From: Favolaschia claudopus
Lineage: Eukaryota > Basidiomycota > Agaricomycetes > Agaricales > Mycenaceae
Direction of reading: 5' to 3'
Assembly: GCA_037176885.1 (NCBI GenBank)
Contig: JAWWNJ010000040.1
Location: forward strand, 1,054,001-1,118,000
Length of the DNA: 64,000 nucleotides
The notes under the pieces are model-generated. The model was not told the origin of the DNA and made no database searches. It worked only from the letters and a program-made list of their open reading frames with translations. The position numbers were made by a program, and so were the translations under genes. Position 1 is the stretch's first letter. Each line of letters opens with the position of its first letter. Positions 33,516 to 45,254 of the stretch are shown in pieces.

Positions 33516-33683
33516 GTGCCCCCCACACGGTTGGTGCCTGCCATGAAGCAGAAATTGAGCATGCTCATCCCAGGATAGCATCACAATGGCCCCCCAAATT
33601 CTACATCGCTAGGATGTAGAGATTCCCATCATCAGAGAGGAAAAAAAAAAAGTTGGCCAGCTTTATTGGAGAATCAGCCAGGG

Positions 33684-34140
33684 CGGACTAGCAGAGCTAC
33701 AGAAGGATGATGTTCATCTGTAAACTCTGGACTGCACCTGCAGTGCACCCTGGCTAAGCTCCGGATCTGTGTTCCACAGAGATCCTCAGGCCAGCCTCTA
33801 TTGCTCTCGTCTGGCAAGAGATCTGAGCTAGGGTGCATCCCGGACGCTAGGCTCTGCTAACGCTCTGCCAGCTATGAGTCACAGACTCAGGGTATGCACG
33901 CTGGGGGGACTAGCAGAGCTATGGAGGCATAGCCTCTAAGGATAGACTCTGTACTGCATCCGCAGTATCACCCTAACAGCGCTCCAGGGCTTCCCTCCAG
34001 GCAGCAACCTGTAGCTGATCAGGCCAGCCTGTATTGCTCCCGTCTGGCCTGCAGGGTATGTTGAGTGCATCCCTGGCGCTATAGAGCTAACGCTCCAGCA
34101 GCCTCTGAGTCTACGCTATGCATAGACTCAGGGTATGCAC
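33684..34140. repeat. Two tandem ~223-bp repeats in element E
   Basis: Both units start GGACTAGCAGAGCTA (33684, 33907) and end with AGACTCAGGGTATGCAC (33899, 34140). They share GCACCCTGG/CACCCTAAC, CAGGCCAGCCT.TATTGCTC and short hairpins. They lie next to the 3' LTR in sense direction. No ORF spans both. Confidence 0.8.
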
Positions 34141-34672
34141 TCCATATACATCCCCTACAGCCCCCCACTTTTTCTTCGTGTAGTCCATGCGAGGAAGTTG
34201 AGCAGGATCTGCACGACGAAAAATTAACCCTCTATATTCGTAGGTTTTTGTGGAAGAAAAATTTTGGAGGAAGATATGGGTGTGGTTGCAAAGCGGGAGA
34301 ATGTCGAGGCCAGAAAGTCGGGGACGATGGGAAGAGCCGATGAGGTGATGAGGTGTCAGATTGGATGATAAAGGAATATGGGAATAGGTTTGAGATGCAG
34401 CAGCATGATGGCAGGGAGTTCACAAGCAAGGTGGATGCGCGAAGAAGGATGGGATGGGAGTGTAACGGCGTAGGCAAATGGAGTGTGTTGAGCAGCATAT
34501 GACATAATTGGTCATTGAGATTGCGACCGGTAGATGAGTAGGTAGATAGATTTAAAGGAAATAGCATAATTGGAAGCGAACAAAGGACGTAGCGACTAGC
34601 GCACAGACCCATGTCAGATAGTGTTGCATCTACAGCTTCTGCTTGGGGTAGGATGAGTCTGCAGATGCAGAT

Positions 34673-34702
34673 CCTTGACTTCGCCTCCTTCGGAAGTCAA
34701 GG
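34673..34702. repeat. Perfect 10-bp hairpin in element E
   Basis: CCTTGACTTC, a 10-nt loop, then GAAGTCAAGG. Confidence 0.8.
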
Positions 34703-35607
34703 GAACACTGAGGTGTAGACCAGCAGCGGATCAACCGCGCTCGGTGTGAATAAGGGATCGACTTGAATCTCGCAAGTCACCCCAGGGATGTCGTGGAAGC
34801 ACGGCCTCCTCGTATGAAGCACGTTTAAGATGTGCCACATCACGAGTTCCAAACGCGGTGACTCGTAAACGAGTGAGCACCGAAATGGGAGGTTGAAAGG
34901 TACCAGCGTTGAGGCCCGAAATGTTCCATGCTCAACGGCGTAGGACACGCTCAAAGAATCCGTCCTCGAGAGGCGAGGCAATTGATTTTCCTTCATGGTG
35001 TTGTCGCTCTCCATCCACAGCCCCCCAGCGACAGCGATGAAGGAGAAGAAAAAAGATTGGCCCAGAAATCAAGCCTCAGCAACATATTGCCGAATTCAGG
35101 AGCGGGACACTCGACCAAAGCAAGTGTCGTGAGGAATGACGGGGCACTCCAAGCGATAGAATGAAAGCGCGTAAACGCGCGGTGAGGAGTGATCCAGACT
35201 CCGGCGAAGAATTTGAATGACCCGAGCGAATGCAGCGCGCCGCACGGATGTGTGTCGTTTGGATAGCACGGTACAGCTGGGGCAGCTAAGCATAAGACGT
35301 ATATGTGACACGTCTTACGCAGCGCTCCACAGCCGAAATTGAAGGAGAAGAAGAATGCACGAACGACGAGCACATCGAGCCCGTGTAGTTACGCGGATTC
35401 CTCCAGAAGCAGTGACGACGAGGAAGGTAGAGCTCTATACGAGCCCCTGCAGCGTTCTGAAACGCTCTCGAGGTTGGGAAAGGGAGAAAGGAGAGTCGAG
35501 AGATGTAGAACTCAAATGTCGTCGTCCAAGGCGTGGATGCAGAAAGGGTCAAAACTTTGAAGCGCGAAACACTCTCAAGAAGGGCAGACGAATAGATGGC
35601 TGATTAC

Positions 35608-38600
35608 TAGCAGCCTTGACGGCGTAACGTCGGCGCTTCGGGTCACAGTCGATGCAGGGAGTGGGGACGCGCCACGTCGTCAGCGTGGAGCGAGAGCAAG
35701 ACCACTGTGTAAGACGCGCTCGAAGATTTGGGTTACTGCCCAGCCAGAAATGTTTTGAGAGTGAGGCCGCGTTTGATTAGAAGTACTGCTTGAAGCGGGG
35801 AGGCGGCCAGGAAGACGATATAACAGGTTGTATTGCAAGTTGTAGGCCTCGATGCCGCACAAGTGAAGAGAAGAGTGTTTGAATAGCGTTCGGGTTGTCG
35901 GAGCCGAAAGCCGACGCCGGACATTCCCAATTATTTCCTTCCTTCCCTCTTCCCCTTCCCAAACAAGACCGTGTCCTTCTACGCCCCTCCACGATGCTAC
36001 ATTGCTAGCTCCATGAAGAACGAGCTCGATTCCGGCAGCTGCGCTTTTCGATCGAATTCCTACGACCAAAATTCACGTGGAGACAGAGGTCGGAGATCGA
36101 ATTCGATGTGGACGAGGAGAGGTTGAGAGGAACAGGATATGTGGTCGGCATGGAATAAAGGTACGTGTGTTCTTCCAAACTCTTACAAATCCCCCCCTCG
36201 GCTCGCGCAGCTAAGGCACATCGCAAGCTCAGTCGCCCCCCAACGTAGAAGTTCCGCCTCGAATTGGGTCGTACGGCGGCACTGCTCAAATCCCCCCAGT
36301 GCGACTGTTGATCTCCCGCAGCGCCCGGCGATTCATTCTGGATCAGTCGCTCGAGAACGGACAGCTATGACCATCGCACAGCGGACGACACCGGCGATTT
36401 ACGATTTTGCCCAGGCAGACTCGCCATCAGCTGGCATTCTTGAATGCCGCCCAGCGCGAATGCTGGCGAAGGCGAGAGGGTGAGTCTGGAGCAGCACGAT
36501 GCGGTCCTCTGCTAACGCAGCTAAGGCTAATATCCATATTACTAGACACTGCCAGCGCTGAAAGCAGAAACGGGATAGGTGGAGCGGCGTAGTAGCCCGG
36601 CTCCGAGGTCTCCGCCGTCCTCTCCACCATCCGCTAATTCTCAAGCGGCCACCATAACGGACGCTCTTAGAGACAGCGCTTGACACGTCGAACGGCGGGT
36701 GAATCATGCGCCGAGGCACCTTCGCTCTACCGGTTACTTCGTTGACTCGACCTGAAGAGAAGTTACCGCATGGTGCGGAAACGGAGGAGACGAGTGACGG
36801 GGAAACGTGGTTAGCGGAAGGTTTTGAAAGAGAGGATACGCAGGACGACGAATTGAAGTACAAGGTACGTCGCATCCCCCACGATTCCGCTGACGAAACT
36901 TTGGAGTGAAGCAGATATGTACATGGAGGTTCGCATGTACTAGTATCTCAATCTACCGTGCCCCCCAAACACGTACGTTCAGAAGACGGAGGCCTGCAGC
37001 CAGACGCGAAGCGTCAGCGCTTCCTCGCCCGGCATTTGATTCCTACAACCTTTCTTAAATCTCCAAGCACCCCAAGATTGTCAACGCCCCCCACCCGATC
37101 CCAGGAGAGGCTTGTCTGAGGTATGCTGCTAGACGCCGCAGCGTCAGCGCTTCCTAGACTGAACGTGTTCGCCTCCACCAACGAATTCGGCATTCCAAGA
37201 TTCACGCATCCTTCGGAGTCACTCGCTGACTCTGTAGCCCCCAGATCGAGCGTGTCTAGCGCTTCTGCGCTCTAGGCGGAAACCTTGCGCAGCCCCCCAT
37301 TGGCGACTTCGTGTAGCCGCGCAATTGAAAACGATTACAATTTGCAACATGAAGAGGGAGGAGGTGGAAGGTGAGTGCCCAGGGAACTCGGGGTACGTCA
37401 AACCGTTTATCTTAGAATTCCTCCCCAGCGACGCATCATCGACAGAGCGGAGACGTGCAGTGTTTTGTTGAAGCTGCCCCCCACCCCACGCACGAAGCGG
37501 AGGAACGCGATCGTGAGGAAGAGAAGTAGGCGAGGAGTCGGAAGATTGGTCGCAGGAACGTGCAAGATGCGCTCGATTGAGGTATGTTGCCCGAATCCAT
37601 ATTCTGCACCGATTCCGCTAACGAGACCTTGAAGGGGGCGGGTAATTACACCGAGTGTCTGTGTATAGCGGCATCTCGATCTAAGTTGGCCCCCCAAACA
37701 TCTATATTCAGGGGGCAGAGGCATGCAGCTGAATTATCAGCGCTTCCTCGTACTCGCAACTCATCCCAACACTACCCAATCCGCCTCAACGTCCAAAATC
37801 CTTCCGATCTCCGCAGCGCATTGCCAGATTACTGAGCTTTATCTCTCTTCAATGACGGCCGCGTCCGACGGCGCTCCCTCTAGGTGAGCGCCAATGCCAG
37901 TCAGCGACGGCCTGCAGGACTACACATGCCGCCTATGAAGCTATCTCCAAAATCTTAGCAGTTCGGGAGGGTTCCGAGGTCCGCTCTGTTCGCTTTGCTT
38001 GATCTTCTATCTCATAATTGTAGCCAGAGGAGGTGAGAGTCGCAATGCTCAAGGATTCAATCTTCGAGGCTTGTAGGAAGAACGAAGAGCGGAGACGGAG
38101 TCGCGAAGTGGTGAGCGTAGAGGTGCGTCGTATGATATGTTCCCGTCTGCTAACGAGGCTGAGGCAAATACTCATGAGACGAAGTCTCACAGGGAATTGC
38201 ACTCGCTGCAAGCCACCCCTTAATGTTGGAACTCCGTTACCGATTTTTCGATAACGTCCGATTCGGCAGCGCGATTGTCAAACGCCAGCAAGGATGATGT
38301 CTGAGGCGTGCAGCTAGCCACCCAGCGCTTCCTCAGACGTGAACTTCGCCCCTTATCTCAGCTCATTCGTCAAACTCTACAGCGTTTGATCTGTATATCC
38401 ATAGAGGGAGTCGACAAATGGTATTTCTTGCTGTATCAGATTATCTATGCAGGCTCTCGGCGGAGGCTGGTCTTGTCTTCAAGTCCGTCCCCCAAGGCGT
38501 CAAGTCATTAACGAAACTTGTTCTTCAATCTCAGCAGTGCCGTAGGCAGTGCGTCGTCGATCGTGGAGAGTCAATTCTCTTCGCAAACGGCCGCGTCCGA

Positions 38601-40236
38601 CGGCGCTCAAACCGCACCTAGATCTCAATCCCAGTGTGTGGACGAGCGTCAAGGTGGGTCAGTGCAGCCTGTGAGACTATACATGCCGTCTAAAAGGAGA
38701 GCTCCTCTATCAGGAATGAATCCGAAGTGCGTCATCGACTACCAGTCCCCATACGATCGGTGAATTGTACCCGCGCCCACGTGAAGGGGTCGAGATACGA
38801 ACGTCGGGGATATGCAGCCAGACGGTGCTGCGTCAGCGCTCCCCCCAAGATGAGATAAATCCTCGCCCAGATCGTGTCTACCCGATGTCCGCGCGCGCAA
38901 TCGCCAGCAGGCGCGAACGAAAAGGACTAGCCCTCCAACCCGCCAGCGGAAAGCGCTGTTGATGACCACAGAGCCTTCGTAAGGAAGTGGGGCGTTGCAG
39001 GCAGCGCAACGAGTCTCGCGGTAAGCTCAAGAGAACGCAGAACGCGAAATAGAGGTTTGGCGGTGAATGTTGAGACTAGATGCAAAGGGATTCACGAGAA
39101 CGGATTTTGATGACAAGACGCTTTCAAGACAAACGCAGGTAATTGCGTCGCATTCGTTCAGAAGCGGTGGAGGTCGTACGAACATCAGAGGGTTGCAGCC
39201 AGACGTTGGAGCGTCAGCGCTTCCCCGGATGGCAAGTATATTGCATATTCGTTCGCTCCAATCCCTTCAACCCATCAAATATCCAGCCCCTTATCCTGAT
39301 CTCCGAGCGCGAAGAGTGGGAACACCAGCAGCCAGAAACGGCGCTCGGCGTCCTTGGCTTTCACTCTCACATGTTGCCCCAGACAGAGAAGTTAAAAGAG
39401 GGGAGAGACCGGCCCCCCAATCGGCCGGCGAATGGTATTGTTAGCGCCCGCGATAAGTCTTGACGAATGCAGAAAGGAGACCGGCCGGCTATTGAAGTTC
39501 TCAAAACGAGCAGACTCAGAGGATGTAGCCAGTCGCGCGCGGCGTGAAGATTCGTTGTCTTCTCAAACGAGGTTTTGGAGAGGAATAGACTTCAAGACGG
39601 AATCGCTAGCAGCCAAGCTTCGAGCGAGGCTCGAGGTTTCATGCCAACACGTCACGCAAAGGCCGTCTTGCGCCGTGAAATGTCTTGAAGAGAGAATATG
39701 GATTCTAGCCCCCCGCACCGAGGTCTTTGAGAGTCGAGACCACAGCAACCGGCAGCCTCTTGGTGGTTGGTCAGCGAGCGGCAGACGACCCAGCCGTGCG
39801 GAGCGCGATGAGTCTTCTCCGCAAGAATGTCTCGAAGGAGGGTAGAGAGGGAAATAAGGTCAACGAGCTGATAATCAGCAGCGCGACGGCGCTCAATGTT
39901 CGGTAGAACAGAGTTTGTCGACTCGCCCGGAAGTGCGGCTAAGAACAAACGGGAGCGGGAGACCATAACAAGCGCGACGAGTATTGAGCATAAGGTAGTC
40001 GATACGAGTACCTGAGGCATGCAGCCAGACGACGAAGGTCGGCGCTTCCTCAAGGTTCGTAATCAACGAATATTCATTCCATATTGAGAGGTGACACCCA
40101 ATTGAAAGCTCCCTAAGATCTTTCCAACATCTCAACTTGTTAATCCCCGGGCCCCCATTCACGGACGTCTGAGTACGAGGTGGATATGAACATCGGAGGT
40201 ATGCAGCCAGACAACAGTGTCAGCGCTTCCTCCGAT
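35608..40236 (-). repeat. Array of hairpin modules in element E
   Basis: Eight clear modules: 36989-37026, 37114-37159, 37718-37749, 38299-38338, 38806-38845, 39188-39226, 40011-40055 and 40192-40236, plus a looser one at 35608-35641. Plus-strand pattern: outer stem - TGCAGCCA - inner stem - loop - inner stem' - AGCGCTT - outer stem'. Inner stems include GACGC/GCGTC, CTGA/TCAG, GACG/CGTC and GACA/TGTC. Outer stems include GAGG/CCTC, GTCTGAGG/CCTCAGAC, GGGG/CCCC and ATCGGAGG/CCTCCGAT. Stems vary with compensation while the loop strands are constant. Function unknown. Confidence 0.75.
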
Positions 40237-40896
40237 TTGAACCAGTTCCGTCCCTAAGCGTACCAGCGTACCGTGTCGCCGTTTCCTTCCAACTGAAAAC
40301 CTCTCCCATCGAAACCTTCCCTTGCCCTCGCCGGATCTCCTCAATTCTCCAGCCCTTCGCTCTGAAATCCTTCACAGCGGTCACCAGCAGCCATGGCCCG
40401 GCGCTCAGTGGTTGGTGGTATGGGAAGAATCTTGAAGGAAGCCGCAAGATATAACAAGTCGCGTCTGGCGCGAAGAGGTTTCCTTGCCGGAAAGCGGTCT
40501 TGAAGGGACAAGAATATGTCGGCTCGCCGGATGAGGATCTTCAAGACGGCGACTACCAGCAGCCAAGCCTGGGGCGGCGCTCGGTAGGTTTACGCCTGCG
40601 TAGATGGTGGTGGAAGGGAGGAGGAAGTCGCCACGTCACGGCGTGGGACCGTCGGCGTCGTGCTACGTCACACCCGTCGACGTAGCTGGCGGCGCTCGCA
40701 CGCGCCTCAAACGAGCCGGGAATTCCACGCGACTAGCGCGAAGAGGTATCCAGCCAGTGGAGGATGTTGCTGGGTGGCGGAAACCAGCGCGAATTTCGCT
40801 CTTTCCGGGATTGACGCGTCCACCGCCATCGTAGACGCCACGGAAAGAGGAAGCACAACGTAGGAGGTGCTCCAGCACGTCGAACGTTGTGAAATC

Positions 40897-42533
40897 TGTC
40901 AGGACATGAATTTGTTCGTTCGCATCATTCCGAGTTGGGATGTTCCTTATCTCTTGATATCTATCTACATCTATATACTTCCCGTAGTTGAGTATGGTCT
41001 ACAATCAATCACTCTTACTCTTAACCCCCATCTTGACCTCTGAGTCTTTCTCTCTTGTGCCCCTCCGTGTGCTCCTGCACCTGCACTCCAGCAGCTCTTG
41101 TTCCGATCGAGCTCTATCGGCTTCCAGCCACCTCGGTTTATATTCTGATAGGTTATGGGCCCCGCGCCCTAGCGCCTGAGCTTGATGCGAGAGCGGCTTG
41201 CTCCAGCGTGCCTCCGGAATCTTACCATCCACTCGTTACTTCCACTGCTCATCCTGATCTACGCCATCCTCGCATCCACCTCGACTCTTTGCTGTTCTTC
41301 CTAGGTCTTCCTCTCGAGCCTCCCTTACACTGCAGCCTCGACACTCTTATCTCTACAGCATCTACTGGTTCTCACGCTGCTGTACAGACCTCTCACGGAT
41401 GTCAAGTGTCCGTGCACATGACCTGCTCATCCCGATGACTCTCCGAAAGTTCTTTCCCACACACTGTGCTCAGTTCTCCCACACTGTGTGCCACTTCGAC
41501 CTCTCTCTGGATCCTCACTGGGTAAAGGAATTGTTTCCTTCCATGATCCATCCATCATCCCCAGCATTCTCACCCTCGAGGAGGTTATTATTTACCTCAA
41601 TTGTCCTGCTGTTCCGCGGATTCCAACGGTGCTCCTCTGGTGTACAGCCATTGCCGGTTCACTTCCCCTTGCACGACAATTTCTACCAACATCAGCTTCC
41701 ATATTCATTCTGCCGACCTCTTCCTTTCCATCACAGGATCACAACCCTTACCGTTCGGCAGAACACACCACGAACTTCCAATCCTAACCACTGCACTGCA
41801 AGCTGCGGTCTCTTGGGATAGGTGGGAGCCAACATTGCTGCTCCACCTGCTGTGCTGTACTTGCGCACACAGCATACCACATCCAGATTTTATTGTTCAC
41901 TTGGATACTGGAGCCAATTTTCGCTGGCATTTCTTCTAGGTATCTAATGGCCAATGCGCTGCTATGCACGCAGGATCTGGTCATCACCAGGTGAAAGCTC
42001 ATGGGCTTCCACATGGATCGCACATTTGGGCGACCAATTATAGCAGGGTTGCGGAGACTAAACTTGTTCTCGCCGACTTCTCCATTGTAGCGCAACTGTC
42101 TTTTCGACCGTTCGGTGACGGGGACTGTAGCCATTGTCTCGATTGCAGTTTGCGCTGCTCTGGGCGTTGTTTTTGGTATGACTGCTATAGTTCTTTCTGT
42201 CTTCTGAATGTGCTATTCGGTGGGAGCTCTCGCACATTCGTTATTGTTGCTTTTATTCCTTTGTAGGCTATATCTCGTTCTTTGCGAAGGTGGGAGTGTC
42301 AGGACATGAATTTGTTCGTTCGCATCATTCCGAGTTGGGATGTTCCTTGATATCTATCTACATCTATATACTTCCCGTAGTTGAGTATGGTCTACAATCA
42401 ATCACTCTTACTCTTAACCCCCATCTTGACCTCTGAGTCTTTCTCTCTTGTGCCCCTCCGTGTGCTCCTGCACCTGCACTCCAGCAGCTCTTGTTCCGAT
42501 CGGCTTCCAGCCACCTCGGTTTATATTCTGATA
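40897..42533 (+). mobile_element. Small non-autonomous LTR element 'F' nested in E
   Basis: LTRs at 40897-41150 (254 bp) and 42297-42533 (237 bp) begin TGTCAGGACATG and end TTCTGATA. Perfect duplication AAATC (40892-40896, 42534-42538). GGTTATGGGCCC follows the 5' LTR as a Copia-type primer site, and AAGGTGGGAG precedes the 3' LTR as purine tract. The 1.15-kb interior has no recognisable RT or integrase; a short HLDTGA-like peptide near 41900 might be a protease relic. LTRs differ mainly by two small deletions in the 3' copy. Confidence 0.9.
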
Positions 42534-42621
42534 AAATCTAGTAGATACGGTACCGTGATTGTCCTTCGATATAATTGTAATAATAATTTGTATCCAGAAT
42601 TTCTGCTTCAAAGGTGTGAAG

Positions 42622-42639
42622 CCCTCGCGGTGGGCTCCA
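42622..42639 (-). promoter_or_regulatory. Primer binding site of element E
   Basis: On the minus strand TGGAGCCCACCGCGAGGG, 1 nt from the LTR. It is identical over 18 nt to the primer site of element D (47292-47309). The matching tRNA was not identified. Confidence 0.8.
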
Positions 42640-42640
42640 T

Positions 42641-43289
42641 TGTGATGCGAGTCGGTTCGGCGGCTTCTTGGGAATGGGAAGGAACAAGATAAGAGAGAAG
42701 AGAGCCAGCGCTCTGGGCGCTGGCGGTTGTTGGTCGTGTCTCGTCAGCCGTTGTAACCCATCGACAAGGGGCTGTTTGACCCTCAGTCGGGCTCCTGTGA
42801 CCTAGGAGGCACGGGGAACAGTTATACGCATGTTCAGGCTAGCAGCGGGTCCTGGATTGTTAGTCTTCGGCGGTAGCGCCGCCGCTCGTTGAGATCCCTC
42901 TTAACCGTACATCGTAGTGTCAGTTAAGCAAGATTGTATTATGTAATAGTTGACAAGCGGAATGTAAGGTAACAAGCGTGTAAGTAAGTAAATATACAGC
43001 TGTTTTACGGTTTTTGTCCGGTTTTTGATGGAGTGGGGTTCTTCAAAAGTTGTTTACCTGTGATTGCTTGTGCATACCCTCGCCGAGGAGCCGGAGGCAG
43101 TTCAACCGCTCCATCGCAGTCCCACTGCATTCACTGGTGGAGCAAAATGCTGGAAATAGCCCAATCTGAGGTCAGAGTGGAGCCATACGGCGACTCAGAG
43201 GCATACAGGTGTAAACAAGAAACGAAATGCCCCACTCCATCAAAAACCGGACAAAATCCGTAAAACAGCTGTAATATAGCCCTATCACA
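42641..43289 (-). repeat. 5' LTR of element E, split by a MITE
   Basis: Identical in layout to 33142-33515. Interrupted after AAATA by the 275-bp MITE at 42997-43271. Confidence 0.88.
42997..43271. mobile_element. 275-bp MITE in the E LTR, TA duplication
   Basis: TIRs of ~42 bp begin CAGCTGTTTTACGG and match almost perfectly. TA at 42995-42996 and 43272-43273; the other E LTR gives the empty site. Related by terminus (CAGCYGTTTT) to the MITE at 44023-44400. Confidence 0.92.
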
Positions 43290-44012
43290 ATTTGCGGCGG
43301 GCTCCCGTCCACATCAGTCACCATGTCGCCCCACGTTTCCCCACTGAGAGTGACATTGGCCATATCACCCAGCTTCGATGTCTCTTTCAGCCGCTGCCTC
43401 ACCTGTTGGCCCCTCTGCAGCCGAGCAACCTCTGGATCGTCGTCGTCGGTTTGGATCTGAGCGGCTCGATCTGAGTGCATCCTGTCGTCCCGTCGCGGCT
43501 CCCTCGTCACACCTACCTCCAACAATGTGCGCTGGACCGGTCCCCAATCCCCGTCTTCCCCCGTTGCTTGTCGCGCTCCTCGTCCTCTCGGACCAGCTCG
43601 TTCCCGTAGAGTCGCTACAACTCGTGGGTCTGGCCCAGGTCCTCGAGGGTGAGCCGGGGGCATATCCCCTCCCTTAACTTTTATCCTAGACTCCTCATGC
43701 GTTACCCATGTGGACGGGTCATCCGCGACCATGAAATAAGGGTACTTAGCTTCTCGATTGCGCTCCCAGGCATGTTGCAGCCTGTCCTCGAATACCGGGC
43801 ATGTCCTATCCGCTGCGCCGTGTCCCAGATATTCGCGTTTGGCCGCCTTGCAGTTGGAGCAAGCTAACTGCTCAGCTGGTGCCGTGCATGATCCTGTCCT
43901 ATGATTAGCAAGGCAAGCATCAGGCACTGCGGGAATAATGAAATATTTCTCCGGCGGACAATGCTCGGTACCAGATCGTTGTTTTCGTATATATTTAAAA
44001 GGCGCGAGCTCA
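43290..44012 (-). pseudogene. ORF1-like zinc-cluster protein remnant (LINE-type)
   Basis: The minus-strand translation has a Cys/His cluster (CSNCKAAKREYLGHG, then CPVF) followed by NREAKYPYFMVADDPSTWV. The last block resembles the segment after the zinc knuckle in ORF1 of basidiomycete LINEs (PE..YPYFPT.DP.TWV). The rest is basic and Pro/Arg-rich (PRVVATLRERAGPRGRG). It is cut upstream by the MITE at 44023 and downstream by element E. After removing E the frame continues into the Helitron-like ORF at 33138-32655. It could instead be part of a chimeric transposon protein. Confidence 0.45.
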
Positions 44013-44022
44013 GACCTCTTTA

Positions 44023-44400
44023 CAGCCGTTTTGGAAACAATATACGGGTTTTGATTGAGTGGTGCTCGTTTGTTTGTGCTTACCTTTGTTTTGCTTCCCA
44101 TCACCAGCTCCACTTCAGCCGAATTTGAGTCTTTGCTTCCGCCACCCAGAGAACACCGGAAAAAACAGGGGGTTAACAGAACTGAGGATTAAGACTCAGC
44201 TGCTACTTGCCCAGAGCTCGACACGGCCATGACTTGCGAGCAAGGGCAAAAGCAAGGGACCAACGGCAATTGATGCGGTACGGCAACGCCCCACAGAGTG
44301 GTGCTCCCGGCTTTGCCGATGACAGAATGGTCAACAAACGTAAGCACAAACGAACGAGCACCACTCAATCAAAACCCGTATATTGTTTCCAAAACGGCTG
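44023..44400. mobile_element. 378-bp MITE with ~60-bp TIRs, TA duplication
   Basis: Ends CAGCCGTTTTGGAAACAATA and its complement; the match extends ~60 bp with one indel. TA at 44021-44022 and 44401-44402. Non-coding. It separates the ORF1-like remnant from its upstream sequence. Confidence 0.92.
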
Positions 44401-44931
44401 TATCTAGATGTACACACGAGACCTTCCACTGTGACTGGAAAACATCGGCACCTGGACTCCAAGCTGAGATATGTTTTCAACATTTTTTTACATACTGTTG
44501 GAGTACATAGGAACATGTTGTACGTTCAAAGAGAGGTGTTTTGCAGTGGTCGGCCGGGCTGGTTAATGATTGATGGTACGCTACCCTATACGGCGCGTGG
44601 GAGAGTTACATAAGCGGCAAATTTTGCAGAAGGTTTGGACCAAAATGGCTCCAATCGACGAAAAGCTCATTTCTGCACTCGGAAAAAATGGGGTGAAAGA
44701 ATATTATACTGCCAATGTTTTGTGGCCAGAGCTTTGTGCCGGAACGGTGGCCCACCCAAGGACCTTCAATATCGGGGACTGGCTTCTTTTGCTCTTTTAC
44801 CTCTCATCCGCTGCCTCCTGCCCTGTTCCTCGCTCGCCACCGTCGCTCGCATACGTACAGAATGGAAACTCTGTTTTTTTACTGCCGTTTTTCTCGCTAC
44901 TGCCACCGTCCTCGTCGTTTTGCACCCAGCA

Positions 44932-45254
44932 ATGCCCAAAGCCAGTACCTCCTCCAAACCTAAGACTCAGTCCTCAAAACCTCGAAAAGCTGCTGCGCCG
45001 CCATCCTACCATGTCCGCTTTGCCAACGTCTCCAACGACGAAGCTGCACAAGGCTCGAAAAAAGTCTCTCAACGCGAAAACACGACCATTCCCGCGCGCA
45101 GCTCTGCATCGGACATTCAGTTGAGGGAGCTTTGGACACGGAGATTGCTTTGTGCACACTGTTGCAGCACAGGCAAATGTAAGCGGAAGAGGAAGGCTGA
45201 CCGGCATCCGAGTCCAACTGTGGCATGAGTCTCCGGCAGACGCTGTGTCGGCAT
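44932..45254 (+). pseudogene. TET/JBP-like dioxygenase gene, 5' part (interrupted by D)
   Basis: ATG 44932 opens exon 1 (to 45178) with a basic, disordered start (MPKASTSSKPKTQSSKPRKA) and a Cys-rich CAHCCSTGK. A 61-nt intron (45179-45239, GTAAGC...CTGAC...CAG) keeps frame into exon 2, which is split by element D after GCAT at 45251-45254. Removing D and one GCAT joins it in frame to 61054 (AVSAFFKDKNG). On its own this part would not be assignable; the family call comes from the 3' part. Upstream 44403-44931 shows no supported gene. Confidence 0.5.

Larger units (their letters stand above)
33142..43289 (-). mobile_element. Large non-coding LTR element 'E' (LARD-like)
   Basis: LTRs of ~373 bp (33142-33515 and 42641-43289, the latter split by a MITE) with TGTGAT/ATCACA termini. 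Orientation is minus: the primer site TGGAGCCCACCGCGAGGG sits 1 nt inside the right LTR (42639-42622) and the purine tract GTGGGGGGCAC abuts the left LTR. Flanks share ATTT (33139-33142, 43290-43293, one base shared with the LTR). The ~7.5 kb of own internal sequence (without element F) has no gag, protease, RT or integrase. It must rely on another element's enzymes. Confidence 0.85.

Noticed and set aside
36139..38170. Multi-exon host gene on the plus strand (GTACGT, GTATGT, CTAAC and AG signals)
   Set aside because: Exon-like pieces do not form a conserved protein, similar signals recur with the repeat units, and E's own orientation is minus.
35608..40236. CRISPR-like array
   Set aside because: Units are irregularly spaced over kilobases, vary in sequence with compensated stems, and the genome is eukaryotic.
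33142..43289. Reading element E as a plus-strand element
   Set aside because: The primer site and purine tract lie at the ends expected only for minus orientation.
44570..45124. 184-codon ORF overlapping the dioxygenase 5' part in another frame
   Set aside because: The 44932 frame has a plausible start, a fungal intron and in-frame continuity across element D; this frame does not.
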